Notes under the pieces: generated by a model
The model's database searches: none
Seen by the model: the letters and a program-made list of their open reading frames with translations, nothing else
What the model was told of the DNA's origin: nothing
Source: Lunularia cruciata
Lineage: Eukaryota; Streptophyta; Marchantiopsida; Lunulariales; Lunulariaceae
Length of the DNA: 64,000 bases
Assembly: GCA_948567375.1 (NCBI GenBank)
Contig: OX419762.1
Span: forward strand, 9,368,001-9,432,000
Reading direction: 5' to 3'
Made by a program: the position numbers and the translations under genes
Part shown: positions 1-12,000 of the stretch, piece after piece
How the letters are laid out: the number at the start of each line of letters is the position of its first letter
Numbering within the stretch: position 1 is the stretch's first letter

Positions 1-769
1 TAGAGAGGTTTTATAATGTGCCTATGATGGAATTCAATGGCTATCACATCTTACAATTGATGATATCTAGATGCCAAGCGCCAATCTTAGATAGTGGTAG
101 TGGTTGATAGGTCATATATAGCAATGGTAAACCTTGTTAGGTAGCCCAAAGCCACTTTACCCACACTCATGAGTTTCTCAAGCTCACATGTTTTTTGAGA
201 AAGAGATCTTGGACTTGTTTGGAACTCATAATTATAGTAGTTGGTGGAGCCCAACATTGATGAGAGAGAGAGAAAGGGTGATGGGCTTCCATACCGGTAT
301 TACCACCATTTTAGCAATGTTAGAGGCATCTCATCAAGAGTTTGATTAGACTATGGACCTAAACTATTTGGCCTAGATTGTGAGCCTTGGCTTGGCATAG
401 CGTAAGATGTGCTTGATAGGTATTCACCACTTGCACACTTGTGAGCTCTATTCCTATTGAGACAATTTTGGCACATGTTTTGAGCTATGGACTAAATGGG
501 CATGGTATTCTTGGGATAGAGCCAATGGCTACTATTGAGAGTGGCCTACTTGGGTTACACCTTTGGTCTACTTGGGATGCAGCTAGAGGATATGTGGAGC
601 TTGCAGCCAAAGCAAAGGGAGTTTTTTGCTTTGAGATTGAGGACTCTAGTGGTTTGAGCCGTGAGATTACTACTCCCAAGTACTTGGTGTAGCATCCAAT
701 TAGTGCATCTTCCACTCCTACATCAATTATAGAGGATACTTGGGAGCCAAATATTGGACCTAAGCTTAC

Positions 770-1620
770 GAGAGGAGAAAGACAAAGAGTTTGGAGGTTC
801 TTGAGGAGCTACACAAGTTGTTTTGCTTTCAATATGAAGGATTTGGGTGCTCTAAAAGGACCTAGTATTTGGATCAAGCTAACTAGTGATACACCAATTT
901 TTTGATGTCCCTATAAATATAGTGACATGGAGAGAGCTTTGATTTAGAGTTGGAGTAGAGACCTTTTTGAAGCTAGTTTGGTAGAGATTTCACATAGAGA
1001 GTATGCTTCAACTACAATGATGCCAGCCAAGAAGGATTTGCATGGCAATAAAATAGATAGATAGATGTGGGGAGATTACCATCCTATCAACCAATAGATT
1101 AGGATTGATTGGTATGTTATGTCTACTCAAGGAGATCTAGGATGCAATTGAGCATGCAAAGGTCTTTAGTACTTTGGATCTTTGAGCAAGATATCAGCAG
1201 TTGCAATCAAGGAAGATGATAGGTCCAAGGTAGTATTTTAGACTATTTCTCCTCAAGTTAAGGATGTATTGTATAAATGGAGGTTCTTACCATTTGGATT
1301 AAAGAACACTCTTGCTAATGTTTCAAAGGGTCATGCATAAGATCCTAGCGGGATTGGATTTTGCTCAATGTTATATTGATAACATTTTGGTCTATAGCAC
1401 TATTATGGAGGAGCATGATGGACATTTGTTGGAGGTGTTTGAGAGGTTCAGATCTCATGGACTCAAATTACATCTTGGGAAGTGCAGATTCTTCCATGAG
1501 AAAGTTGAGTTTTTGGGTCACACTATCTACCCTAGTAGACTTGGTATTCAACAAACCAAGGTGCAGGCTATTGTATGTATTCCTTGGCCTTTGGATGTGA
1601 GTAGTGTCTGATCATTCCTT
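770..1620 (+). pseudogene. Ty3/gypsy reverse transcriptase domain, degenerate
   Basis: The segment reads as a gypsy RT in pieces. It contains a WRFLPFGLKN-like stretch at about 1280-1310, then the catalytic block as YIDNILVYS at about 1372-1398, where the family has YIDD. The second catalytic Asp is therefore Asn, which alone would abolish polymerase activity. The following residues match the thumb and connection region (HGLKLHLGKCRFF, then VEFLGH). Several stops and frame changes lie upstream, around 900-1230. It is a relic of the retrotransposon that fills the first 3.8 kb. Confidence 0.85.
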
Positions 1621-1739
1621 GGTTTAGTGAACTTCTATTGCTGATATATCAGAGGATTTGGTGCCATTGCCAAGGCCTTGAAAAGGCTAACAAAGCTGCC
1701 CAAGCTTACACAAGAGCAGTGTTGGGGAAATAAGCAAGA

Positions 1740-2190
1740 AAGCTTTTTTAGAGCTCAAGGAGAGGTTGATATTTGCTCCTATTCTCAAGAGACCAATCAA
1801 AGGACAACCATTCCATATTCATATTGATTGGCATACGTTGGATGTTGGAGTAATGCTCACCCAACAAGATGATGAGAGGAAGGAGTTTGTGGTAGATTAT
1901 GCCAGTCACTGCAACACTTTGGTGGAGGTAGAGTATAGTTCCTATAAGAGAGAGTGTTTGGCAATAGGTTGGGCAATAGCACATTTCTAATGTTACCTAT
2001 TTGGTAACCCCTTCACTCTCATCATTGATCATCAACCATTAAAGTGATTGATGGAGCTTGGTAAGCTTTCAAGGAAGTTTGCATGATGGCTTTGATTTTA
2101 CAAGAGTATGATATCACAATTATTCATAGACTTGGAGTGGTGAACTATGATGGAGATGGGTTGAGTAGAAAACCATATCCCAGCTAGCAA
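1740..2190 (+). pseudogene. Ty3/gypsy RNase H domain, degenerate
   Basis: An open stretch at 1766-1990 gives a gypsy RNase H-like sequence. It has a HIDWHTLDVGVMLTQ block carrying the first catalytic Asp region, then a YASH motif and YSSYKRECLAI containing the conserved Glu. After a stop near 1988, the frame resumes with CYLFGNPFTLIIDHQPLK, the usual TDHxPL block with Ile in place of Thr. The end, near 2150, reads as the HRLGVVNYDGDGLSR spacer that links RNase H to integrase. Point mutations and stops make it non-functional. Confidence 0.8.
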
Positions 2191-2549
2191 GATTAGATTA
2201 GAGCACATTGGCATGGTGAGAAAAATGATGAGATGTGTGTGGTTTGCATGCATCTACCTTTTTGTGTATATATTTTTGAGGCATTGATGGTACTCTCTCA
2301 ACATACAAGAGGAGTTGTTGAGCTCATAGATCTAGAGGGTTGAGATATTGGTACATGTCAGCAAGACATTCATGATGATATCTTAGTGATGGATTATCTT
2401 TGCATTGGCGTTGTGGAAGGCACAATTGGTGCTAATGAGAAAGGCAATATCCTTTAGCAAGCCAGGTGGTTTAGATTGGAGGGCAGACACCTTCTTTGTA
2501 TATGAGAGGATGGTAAAGTGAAAATAGTACCACTTCCATTTTAGAGATT

Positions 2550-3420
2550 ATAATTCATATGTCATGCTCATGAGGAGCTAGGACATTTTGGAGTAAAACA
2601 TACATATAGTTTACTTAAGAGTTTTAGTCATTACTGGTGGCATGGTATACATGCTTATGTACAATAGTTTGTTGTGAGATGTGTAGTTTATGACCAAGTT
2701 AGAACATCATTTAATGTTCAAGAATTACACCCATTGCCTATCATGGGGTAAGGTTACTGCTTGAGTTTGGACTTTGTTGGACTCTTATTGTTGACTATGA
2801 GATATCATCAATATTTTTTGGTTATGGTGAAGCACATCGCCAAGTGGATTGAGTTGGTGGCACTTCTTGACAAGTCTAATGAAGAGATAGCTTACTTGTT
2901 CTTGGATCATTTAGTCATTTTAGTGCATCTATTAAGGTTTTGATCAATTAGGGTAGTGAGTTTTTGGGAGGGTTTTAGGTCATGTGTGACAAGGCCTTGA
3001 TTGATCACCATACTACCTCTTGAGATCACCTTAAAGTAGATGGCTTTGTAGAGAGAGTGGTTCAGATGGTGAAGAGAGGATTGCTTAAGTACATTTTGCA
3101 AAGAGGCCACTTGGGAGATTGGGATCTCTAATTACCTTGGTTGGCCATGGGCTATCAGTTCAGCCAGCAAGCCTCCTTAACATCCTTCTTTCCTTACTTT
3201 CTACTCTATAGACAAGATCTAGATTTACTTGTAGCTATTTGTCATGATTTTATTGTAGTTTTGGACCTAGATGATCTAGATGTATGGGTGAGCATATGTT
3301 CTCAATTGGTAGAGTCCTTTGGGAGAGTGATGCCGATGGCCTTTGAAAACTTAGTAGTAGCTCAGCATAAGGATACCTTATTCTATGCTATATTTGAGGA
3401 GGAGGTTATAGACCCTTGAT
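2550..3420 (+). pseudogene. Ty3/gypsy integrase, degenerate
   Basis: The N-terminal HHCC zinc region is visible at about 2560-2700 (HEELGHFGVKH, then CVVYDQ with one Cys lost). The core follows at 2761-2943, beginning SLDFVGLLLL and containing a KHIAKWIELVAL block. A further open piece at 3141-3419 reads as the distal core and linker, with LAMGYQFSQQASL and VMPMAFENL. Stops interrupt it at several points. Strand and order agree with the RT and RNase H upstream. Confidence 0.8.
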
Positions 3421-3614
3421 CTATTGACTTTATTTGGATGATTATGTATTTGTATAGCAAACTGCACCGACAACACTAGACTACAAGCTGCACTATCTTA
3501 AGAGTGCACTATATTTTGCCTTAAGGAGTCCTCATGTTGGAAGGATGTGATGGTGTTGTTTGGAAAGACCATGGTTGTGTACCATGCCACCTCCCAAACA
3601 TTTATGGCACTATG

Positions 3615-3762
3615 GACCCATGGTTGGCAATTGTAAGTGCAAGCTTGCAATGTATGTTATATGGCTCTTTTGGTAAAGTTGCTATTATGTTGGTCTAGGA
3701 TAGTTGTTTGAGAAGATGGCATATGGTATGTTTGACTCCTCTCTCATGGTGGTTCCTCAAGG
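3615..3762 (+). pseudogene. PHD-finger-like tail of the gypsy polyprotein, degenerate
   Basis: One frame reads DPWLAIVSASLQCMLYG, then IMLV, a stop, DSCLRRWHMVCLTP. The spacing CxxC(as Y)...DxCxxxxWHMxCLxP is that of a PHD finger, with the second Cys changed to Tyr and one Cys position lost at the stop. Some plant gypsy polyproteins carry a PHD-like or chromodomain module after integrase, which is thought to steer insertion to particular chromatin. Here only the relic remains. The assignment rests on motif spacing alone. Confidence 0.55.
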
Positions 3763-3941
3763 ATAATGACTATATCCTTGATATACTTGACCTATAGGTA
3801 GTTCATTGTTTATGTGATATGGATTGTAGACAAGTGACTAATAATGGAGCTTGATAGCACCTTGTCTCTTGATCTTTGCACACCATAGAATGTATCACAT
3901 ACTTGGAGTTAGAGGAACCTAACCGCCAACTAGGAGAGCAA

Positions 3942-4610
3942 TTGTGGTACTTTAGAGTTTATGTATGAGTTTTGCTTCTATAGTGTATGATATTGATAGT
4001 GATGTATATATGCATGACAATTATAATGAAATTTTCAATGCCAAAGCTAGTTTGCAATGTTAGAGTGATAGTCTTGGCAGTCAAAGTTATATTAATAGTT
4101 GCTTGAGAATACCTAGTAGTAGCCCAATTCTGTGTTAGTGTTATTGATCACACTAGGGGACCCACCATCACTTGCAGCATTTGTACCATCAGATGTGCCA
4201 TTAGTGTGGCAATTAGAGCTAGAGATCTAGATTGAGCAAGGGGGTAACCTTCAAAATACAACTCCAAAGAGCTAACTTCTTTGATGTTGAAACTTTGAGA
4301 TCTTGGCTATGGTGCACAGAGGCCGGTGAGCATCACCTGGAGTCTCTTAGCTAGAGTGGATAGGCCTTGATTGTAATCAAGGGCCATTTTTGGCAAACCA
4401 TTGAGTTGAGAATTGATTTTTGATCCAAGTTGAGTGTGATTTGAGTTGAGTGTGAACTGATTGATTGTGGTACTTTAGAGTTTATGTATGAAGTGTGCTT
4501 CTATAGTGTATGATGTTATGTAGCAATGTATTTACGCATGACATACTTAATCACCTAACAAAATTGGACAACTCAAGTTCATTATACACTATAGAAGCAA
4601 AACTCATACA
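3942..4610. repeat. Direct plus inverted repeat set
   Basis: A segment of about 80 bp starting ATTGTGGTACTTTAGAG occurs twice in direct orientation, at 3942-4020 and 4464-4542, about 520 bp apart. Part of it returns in inverted orientation at 4581-4610, where 27 bases match the first copy perfectly. The repeats lie just beyond the gypsy internal region, so they could be remains of LTR sequence or of a nested insertion. No terminal TG...CA boundary could be defined. Confidence 0.7.
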
Positions 4611-4990
4611 CTATATACAGAATTGAAGAATTTAAATTCATCATTTTAAACCAAACATAAATAAATAACTTAGTACATCATTTCAACAAGACCAGAAATC
4701 AAGAACTTAATTTCATCATTCCTAAACTAATAACAATGGAGACTCAAGTTCATCGTTTTAAAGAAATAAAAGTAAAGAACTTAAGTTTATCATTCCTAAA
4801 CAAACAAAAATGAAGAACCTAGATTATCATTCTAACAAGAAAAAATGATGACCACAAGTTACTCATTTCAGACTAATGGCTTGCAAGAAATAATAACCTA
4901 AAGTTCATCATAATTGGATAAAACCTCAATATACCAAAATACAATCATACAAGAAAATAACAACTTAAGTTATTCATTTATTCATTTAGA
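4561..4990. repeat. Degenerate tandem array, AACTTAAGTTCATCATT-type unit
   Basis: A motif close to GAACTTAAGTTCATCATT recurs about every 45-65 bp, separated by AAACAAACAAAAATG-like spacers, through this stretch. Copies have drifted by substitutions and small indels. No reading frame of interest crosses it. From about 5000 to 5800 the sequence is AT-rich and I see nothing identifiable in it. Confidence 0.6.
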
Positions 4991-5820
4991 TGTAATGGTA
5001 TGTAACATTACAAGATTTGTATTAGTGTTTTCCTCTCCTTAGTTAACCTTACATGGTCATTCCATAAACACCTACTCTTGATGATTTTACAACACTAAAT
5101 TCTACATGATAATTTTAACTCAATCATAGCTTGTCTTTTGGCTTGGTTGGTTTCTTCCTTCAGGTCAACATGAATTGACTTGATCAAAAACTCCAATCAT
5201 AAAAACTTATGTTAACCAAAACTGGGAATAATTTAATCATTGAAATTGGATGATCTATTACAAATAAAATTTCTTATTCTTGTCATGAAACATCACTTCT
5301 CTTTTCTAATGGGAGTGATTTTAGCAAGAAGAACACTAGGATCATTTTTACCTTATTATATAGAGGAATATAAGGAAGTATATTCTCCAAATTTCCTCCC
5401 AAGAAGTCTAAAAAGTAATACATACCATAGAGCAAGCCTAATTTTATGCACAAATTATAAGGATCTTCAAATAATCCTTTGTATTAAAGTAGATAAGTAT
5501 TGAAACAAAGAATATCATGTTTGAATGTTCCAATTCCTTTTGCTAAAACTTTTATGGTACTTTTGTGCTTTGTCAACTTAAATATACTCATATACTCTTC
5601 TTGCATGCGCCTTGACATGGAAGGATCAAGACATGAGTTCCAAGAAAAAAAATGTTCTATTTTTCCTCACCAATATTGTTAGTATTCTCCTACACATTCA
5701 GCAAAGTTCTCTAGAAAGAAGAAATAACTAGCAACTTGACCAATAAGGTATCTTAGTTGTGCTCTTAGATGATTTATGCCTTTCCAAGAAGTAACAACTT
5801 CCAAACTTATGAGGTGATAG

Positions 5821-6200
5821 TGTATTGTAGGCAAAACAATTTAAACTCATAATCAATTGTTTTATGAGCTTTTCAAGAGCTTCCCAAAAACTTACATGCT
5901 GAATTGTTAGTATCCAATAGTGTGTTGTAGGTAAAACAAATGGCATGCAAGTTTCTGAGACTCATAATCAAGTATTTATGAGCTTCCCATTAACTTCTAT
6001 GTGGAAGTGTTAGTATCTAGCAGTGTATTGTAGATAAAATAAGAGATAAATAAGTTTTTGAGACTCAAAATCTGGAAGTGTTAGTATCTAGTTGTGTATT
6101 GTAGAAAAAATAAGTGATACATAAGATTTTGAGCCTCAAAATTGATTATTGATGAGCTTTTCCAAGAGCTTCCCAAAAGCTTCTATGCAAAAGTATAAGT
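5821..6200. repeat. Tandem repeat, about 100-bp unit
   Basis: The anchor TGTATTGTAG recurs at 5821, 5921 (as TGTGTTGTAG), 6023 and 6095, so the period is about 100, 102 and then 72 bp. Each unit also carries a GAGACTCATAATCAA-like piece and a GAGCTTTTCAAGAGCTTCCC-like piece. The third unit is shortened internally. Between 6340 and 6890 nothing further is recognisable. Confidence 0.7.
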
Positions 6201-6897
6201 CCCTAATAAAGGAAGTCACCAAAAAATATATTGGGCCATTTTGGCTTTTGAGTATCCATCTTGTCCCATCTAAAGCTTCAAGGATCATTTTACCTCCAAA
6301 ATTTTCTGCTCTACAGGGTCTTCCATTGAAATAAAATCTTCAACTTAATTGGTCATCTTGACAACCATACCACAAACAAGAACCACACCTTGAAGAGAGA
6401 TAAGGTTTAAGATTGTATCCTTTAAGCCAAGTAACATCTTCAAGCTCCAAGCACCAACCAGTATCATGAATATCAAATTTCAATAGAGAGGAAAGTGATA
6501 AGTTTATGTGATTTAATATATTCATCAAAAATATCAACATCTTCTTTATGTGCCTTAATTATGTTTAAAATATTGTTAAGGCTTTCTATCTTATGATGGA
6601 AGTGTAAAAAACTCCAAAATCCTAAAGAACTATTCTGATTTTCCTAATTTGGTATCAAATCTAGGTTGAAATCAATCAAAGTCAATGGTATTTAAGTCCA
6701 CCACAACACCTTATGCCTTCCCAAGACATGCACACTTTGCTTTTGGTTCTTTTGCAAGTAGCTTCTAGGACACTAGGAGAATTTATGTTGTCAATGGTGT
6801 AAGGATCCCTTAAGGTATTCTTTATTTGTGCCGTAACAAAACTCTAAAGTCAAATAAAAAATAGTGAAAGTAAAAGGAAAAAGAATCTGCAAAAAGT

Positions 6898-7884
6898 AAT
6901 GCTCTTGAGAGCATCATTTAGTATAACAAATAAGCTAACTTTAAGTCAAGAAGTTACGTATCATTTTAGGAGAAATCATTTCTGTTCAATGTACAATAAT
7001 ATACGAAAGATAAAGATGTAAATGAGAAAACAAAATTTGATTATAGAGTATAATTAGAGATAAGGCCGAAACGAGGCTTAAAAGAATGAAATTTTTTTAA
7101 CTAAAGGAAGGGGGTCTATTAATGATGCTCTTGAGAGCGTCATTCTATGTTGATTGATTGAACCGTTTAGAACATCATTTCCATATCCATGATATGATGA
7201 TGTTCTATAACAAATCATTCTAGCAGCTTCATAAAATGATGTATTATAGTGACTCATTGAAGCTCTTATAAGTGTCATTCTGGCTCATCACAAAAAGGAT
7301 GCTCTCAACAACCTCATTTTATGCTAATGGAATGAAGCTTATAAAGAGCATTATTCTTGCAAAGTACAAAAACGACGCTCGAGCATCATTGGGGCACTTA
7401 TGGAATGATGCTTCATAGTGCATCACGCTACGCGTTTAATGTAATTATACTTTGAGGACATTTAGGACGACAAGGATTGAAGCTCTTAAGAACATCATAA
7501 TAGCTGATCACCAAAATCATGACCATAAGAGCATCATTTAAGTGTCCAAAGAATCATGATATGAGGATTCCCATTCCACTCGCAGCACTTTTTGTCCTAA
7601 AACAATGCTTTAAAGAGCCTCGGTTTTAGTTTTTCACAAATACAGCTCTTAAGAGCATTATTTTCTACAAGACAAGAAAGATACTCTTAAGAGCAGCCAG
7701 TCGGGTTAGCCAAATGTAAAGCATATCATTTCCCCGTTGTAGAAATAACGTTCTTAAGAGCATCATTGCTCTTTTTGCAAAAATAGTTCTCTCAAGAGCA
7801 TCATTTATAGCCTAGTTTGTACTATAATCTTGGCACCTAAATTATTCAACTCAATCAACAAATAATGCTCTTAAGAGCATCATT
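6898..7884. repeat. Array of dispersed short palindromes (core GCTCTTAAGAGC)
   Basis: A palindrome with core GCTCTTAAGAGC flanked by AATGAT and ATCATT recurs at irregular spacing. Clear copies lie at 6898-6918, 7121-7144, 7476-7498, 7644-7662, about 7679-7694, 7747-7767, 7783-7805 and 7861-7884, with weaker ones between. The copy at 7861 is almost a perfect 24-bp inverted repeat. Dense direct and inverted copies of a short motif are typical of the subterminal regions of CACTA (En/Spm) transposons, where they bind the transposase. I see no CACTA termini or transposase here, so the class is inference. Confidence 0.7.
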
Positions 7885-9097
7885 ACTATTTAGAGACTCA
7901 TTTACCTGAAAGGAGAAAGATCCTAAGAGGGGATCTAAACCCAAAATCTAATTTTTTTCAAGACAAACTAATAGAAAACAAGCAATGGGGAACTAGAACT
8001 AGCCTAGAGGTCCTGGACTCAACGTTAATAAATGAGAAGTAGTGGGTTGGGATCATATATATACCTTCCAGCCATCGTTTTAGCAAGAAGCCTTACAGTA
8101 TAGATATTCCGTGCAAAAGATCAACTCTATCTATCTTCAGGACATCAATGGCTCTATCTAGGTATCGGTTTGAATCCTGCCTGTGGCATTTTGTATAATA
8201 CATAGAAACAATTGATTCTGGCTAAAGAGTACATTATACTTCTCTTTGTTGACTTCTTGCACTTACATCCCAACTAAGCTACTTTAGATAGTCTTAAAAG
8301 CTTCCAGCAAACGTCACCATCAATTATTGTTTCTATCTGCTCTCCGGCTATCTCCGGCATGGACAAAAATACTCACTCACCTTGAACCGAACACTAGCAC
8401 CAACTTTGACAAATCTTGAAATTCTTGACGATATAAGCTAAAAGTAATGTCTGATGAGAGCCCCTCGCAGATTCTTAGTGGTGATATGGACAGTGAACAC
8501 CTATGACGTTCCTATCAATAGCATCCAGAACATATTGATCAAAGACGAATAGACTTCACAACCGCCTAGGGATGCTCTGACTCTCAAAAGTCTCACACAC
8601 GTTTCGAGAATATCCAGCGCAGTTCACTTGACTCAAGTGAAGAATGAATGATTGAATGAATTTTCACGTTCTTTAAACCTTGCAGGTTCATGAAACAGAA
8701 AGAAATACAATATGTGCTGAGGGAAGGTCAGCTGGAAATGGGATGAAACCTGATACGGTATTTACAATCATTGACACCAGACTTCAAGAAGACCGATTCC
8801 TACGACCTTGTCCAACTGTTAACTAACCTTCCTGCTGACAAAGGCGGCTGCTAGCCTTTGGGGTCAACATTCATCAAAACAGCTCAGCAAGAGCCACACC
8901 TGAGAAGCGAAGGCATTCATGTAAAGGGTTCAATTTCTAATCTGTTCCAAGGACCACTATCTCCTTAATAAGGGCTTAGCCTCCGAACTATTTCAATTTG
9001 GCACCCCTGTAACTAAAGGGGAGCACAAATCCTTCTGTATCAATCCTAACGTGCTTGATAAATTTTCCTACAAGTTATAGATGGACCTCAAGGAATT
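7885..9097. other. Gene-free stretch downstream of the helicase
   Basis: No coding frame, RNA gene or repeat is recognisable here. The part nearest 9097 should contain the 3' untranslated region of the minus-strand helicase, but no unambiguous polyadenylation signal decides its end. Confidence 0.5.
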
Positions 9098-12000
9098 CTA
9101 AAATCCATCAGTAGTTAGCAGGCGAATCAGGGCAGCAACCACCGGGCTGGATCCGATGTCCAGAGCAGGTTTCTTGATCTTGTCAAACAATAAAGTGTCA
9201 ACCTTAGACCTCAACTCTTTGATCAAAACAGCAATTCGGGCGGGAGCCTCGAACTCTAGCCAGTCGTCGACAGAGATAGCTTGTTTCTCATGCTTCACGT
9301 GCACCTTGCCTCCAAACAGAAGGAGTCCGTAAGCTGGAACCATGGTACTCTCTTTGAGGAAGACTTTAGTGGTCTTCACCTTCTCACTGTAAATAAGCCA
9401 CGGACTCTCAAAAGCGCCATTATGAAAATTCACACTGGCTGGATGTAGGAAAACTCTCCCATCTGCCTTCGTAAAGAAACGAAGCTCTCGTGCCGCTGCA
9501 ATCTTCTCCACAGTTCCGCCCTCTGTTTGAACAAAAGTCTTCTCTGGGTGGTGCACCCGTACTATGTTGGGGTAGAATCCAGCACAAATGACTGCCTTGA
9601 CAACCCGAATGATGCTAGAGTTTGAATCGAAAGCACTTACAGCAAGACTCTGGTCCATTCCTCTACTTGTATCAGGTAAGAAGCCAATATCTGCCAGTAT
9701 CTTAATGAAATCAAGACGGCTTGCTTCAATCCCCACCAGCGTCTCCCTTGACAGAAAATTTGTAGTGCAAAAGTTGCTCTCTGCATTTCTTCCTTCTTGC
9801 CTTGCACTCAACCATCCATTGTATGCAGCAACAACTGTCATGTGATCGCTCTTACTTCCGCCAGAAAATCGTAGCTTGGCTGCAGCCGCTTCATCTCGCT
9901 TTTCTGCCGGAGACATAAAGGGTGAGCGCCCACTCAATGCCGAGGCAATGGTTAGAACTGGATCCAGACATTTCAGCATGCAGCCAAATAGCAACATTTT
10001 TCCAACTCGTGCGTCTACCGGCATGCGAGCCAGATGATGTCCCAATGGAGTAAGACTCTCAAAAGCGTCCAGAGCATTCAAGTCCAGTAGATTCTTCAGC
10101 GATGTTCTCACTGCCCCTAAATCAGGAGGAGTGATTATCTTCGACACAGAAACCTCAACCTTCTCATTGAGAAGTGATTTCACCTGAAATAAAGCACAGT
10201 TCAGTGAAAATTGCTGGCATGACAGAGCATATACTGACGGGTGGTGTAACACATCATTATGAGTTTCTATTCACGTTGTGCAAGGCATGGCATACTCATT
10301 GCACTCATGGATTCCTCGCCTGGGGTATTCTGATAGCTCTAACTGCGTTCTTGATATGCACATGAAGATTCACAAGCGGAAGTAAATTCGTTAGTTTTAG
10401 ACTTAACCGTGGCAGTAAAATTTGCAGAAAGAACATCACTACATCAGCAGGGTCTCGGCGTTGGTAATGAAGGTTCTTCCAGATTTACAAGTCTAATAGA
10501 TAGCAGTGATAATCTACCTTCAAACACAGCCCATCTAATGAGACTCTGAGTATCTCTGGAAGCTGGTGTTCCTCAAGTTTCTGAAACTGTTGCCTGCTGA
10601 ATAGACGGATACAGAATCCAGATTGCACACGACCCGCACGCCCCCGTCGCTGCTTGGCACTTGCTTTAGATACCCAAGTTTCCTCTAGGCAAGAGATTCC
10701 TCTGCTGTGATCATACCTCATTTCCTTATGCCGCCCACTGTCTATCACGTATCTGCAAGCCAGAAACCCGGCTAGGTATATTAGTTTCCTGAAGTAAATA
10801 GAACCAGACCGTTTATTCTAGTCACTTCAACGACTTAAAGAGTAAAGTTGACTTGCTGAGGAACTTACACACAATCATCGATGGTAACACTTGTCTCTGC
10901 AATATTTGTAGCCAGGACCACTTTCCTAAAACCCGGAGCAGGCTTTGAAAAGACTCGTCTTTGTTCATCACTGCTTAACGATCCATGTAATCCTAAAATC
11001 CAAACATTGCCAGTTCCACATGACGCAACTTGAGAGGACGATGTGAGCATTCTTTGGAGTCTGCGGATCTCTGACAGCCCTGGTAGAAACACAAGTATTG
11101 CACCAGGCTGCTTGTTTTCTTCAGTATGCCTGTTTCTGTGTCCTTCCGGCCCTGCTGACGAATTGAACGGCTCCACTTGTTGCAAAATTGCACATATCAG
11201 AAGCTCAATCAAGTCGTAGTTGATTACACTTTGGTCTACAATGCTTAAGGACTGCATAGTAGCCTCGCTGTAATCGTCCATGGCTGAGACCTCCTCTTTG
11301 CCTTGGTCTTCAGCAAGTGACTCCCAGTTATCCATATCCTCACTGACAGGTGTCTTCTCTATCGAGGTGGTCATATGTGATAGATCTGATGTACTGCTCT
11401 TCTTCTTCATGGCATAACGGGAGTTTCGCCCAACTTTGTATCCGGTAAGATCTAGTGCATCCTCCAAGTACAGCTCTTGTACAGGAAACGTGAACCCAGG
11501 AATGCTTACGATGCAGGGATCAACTTGAAGATCTTGTCTGTAGTATCGAACAAATAGAGTTGGGTCTACTGTTGCAGACATAAGAATCACGCGGACTCTG
11601 CCACCAACCCTTTGGAACGGAAAAGAAAACAGATCACGATCAGTCCCCCGAGTGCCTCATAAGCTTACGGACATTGAGTAGATTGAGTAATGAGATGTCA
11701 GTTCATCCAGGAATGTCCAAGAGTGAGACATTTCTCGGAAGCTGTTCATGTTTGCAGAAGAGGTATTGCCAAGATGACCCTGTTAGCATCAGAATCACCT
11801 CCTACGAGTGCTGAGAAAAAGAAGGTAGCACACTTCACATTACGAGCATTAACTGAAAGGGCGTTTACCTTTTGAGAAGCTCTCTCAATAGCAGTAAAAG
11901 AAGATCGCTTTCTAGCGTCCGTTCATGAACTTCGTCCACTATTACATGAGTAACGTTCTCTAAATCAGGGTCTGAAGCGAGCCGTCGTAGTAAGATTCCC

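Larger units (their letters stand above)
1..3800 (+). mobile_element. Decayed Ty3/gypsy LTR retrotransposon (internal region)
   Basis: Translation in shifting frames gives, in order, a reverse transcriptase, an RNase H, an integrase with its zinc-binding and core regions, and a PHD-finger-like tail. This is the pol order of Ty3/gypsy elements. The copy is dead. Many stops sit where the family has Gln, Arg or Trp, for example at the start of the RT and in the integrase zinc region, and this fits C-to-T change on either strand at methylated DNA. No intact gag or protease was recognised before 770. A short open frame at 441-692 may be part of the upstream polyprotein but matches nothing I know. 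The left end lies outside the window and no clear LTR pair was found. Confidence 0.85.

Noticed and set aside
4561-7884. CRISPR-like array
   Set aside because: Repeats are degenerate and spacing is irregular, there are no spacers of constant length and no associated genes, and the genome is eukaryotic.
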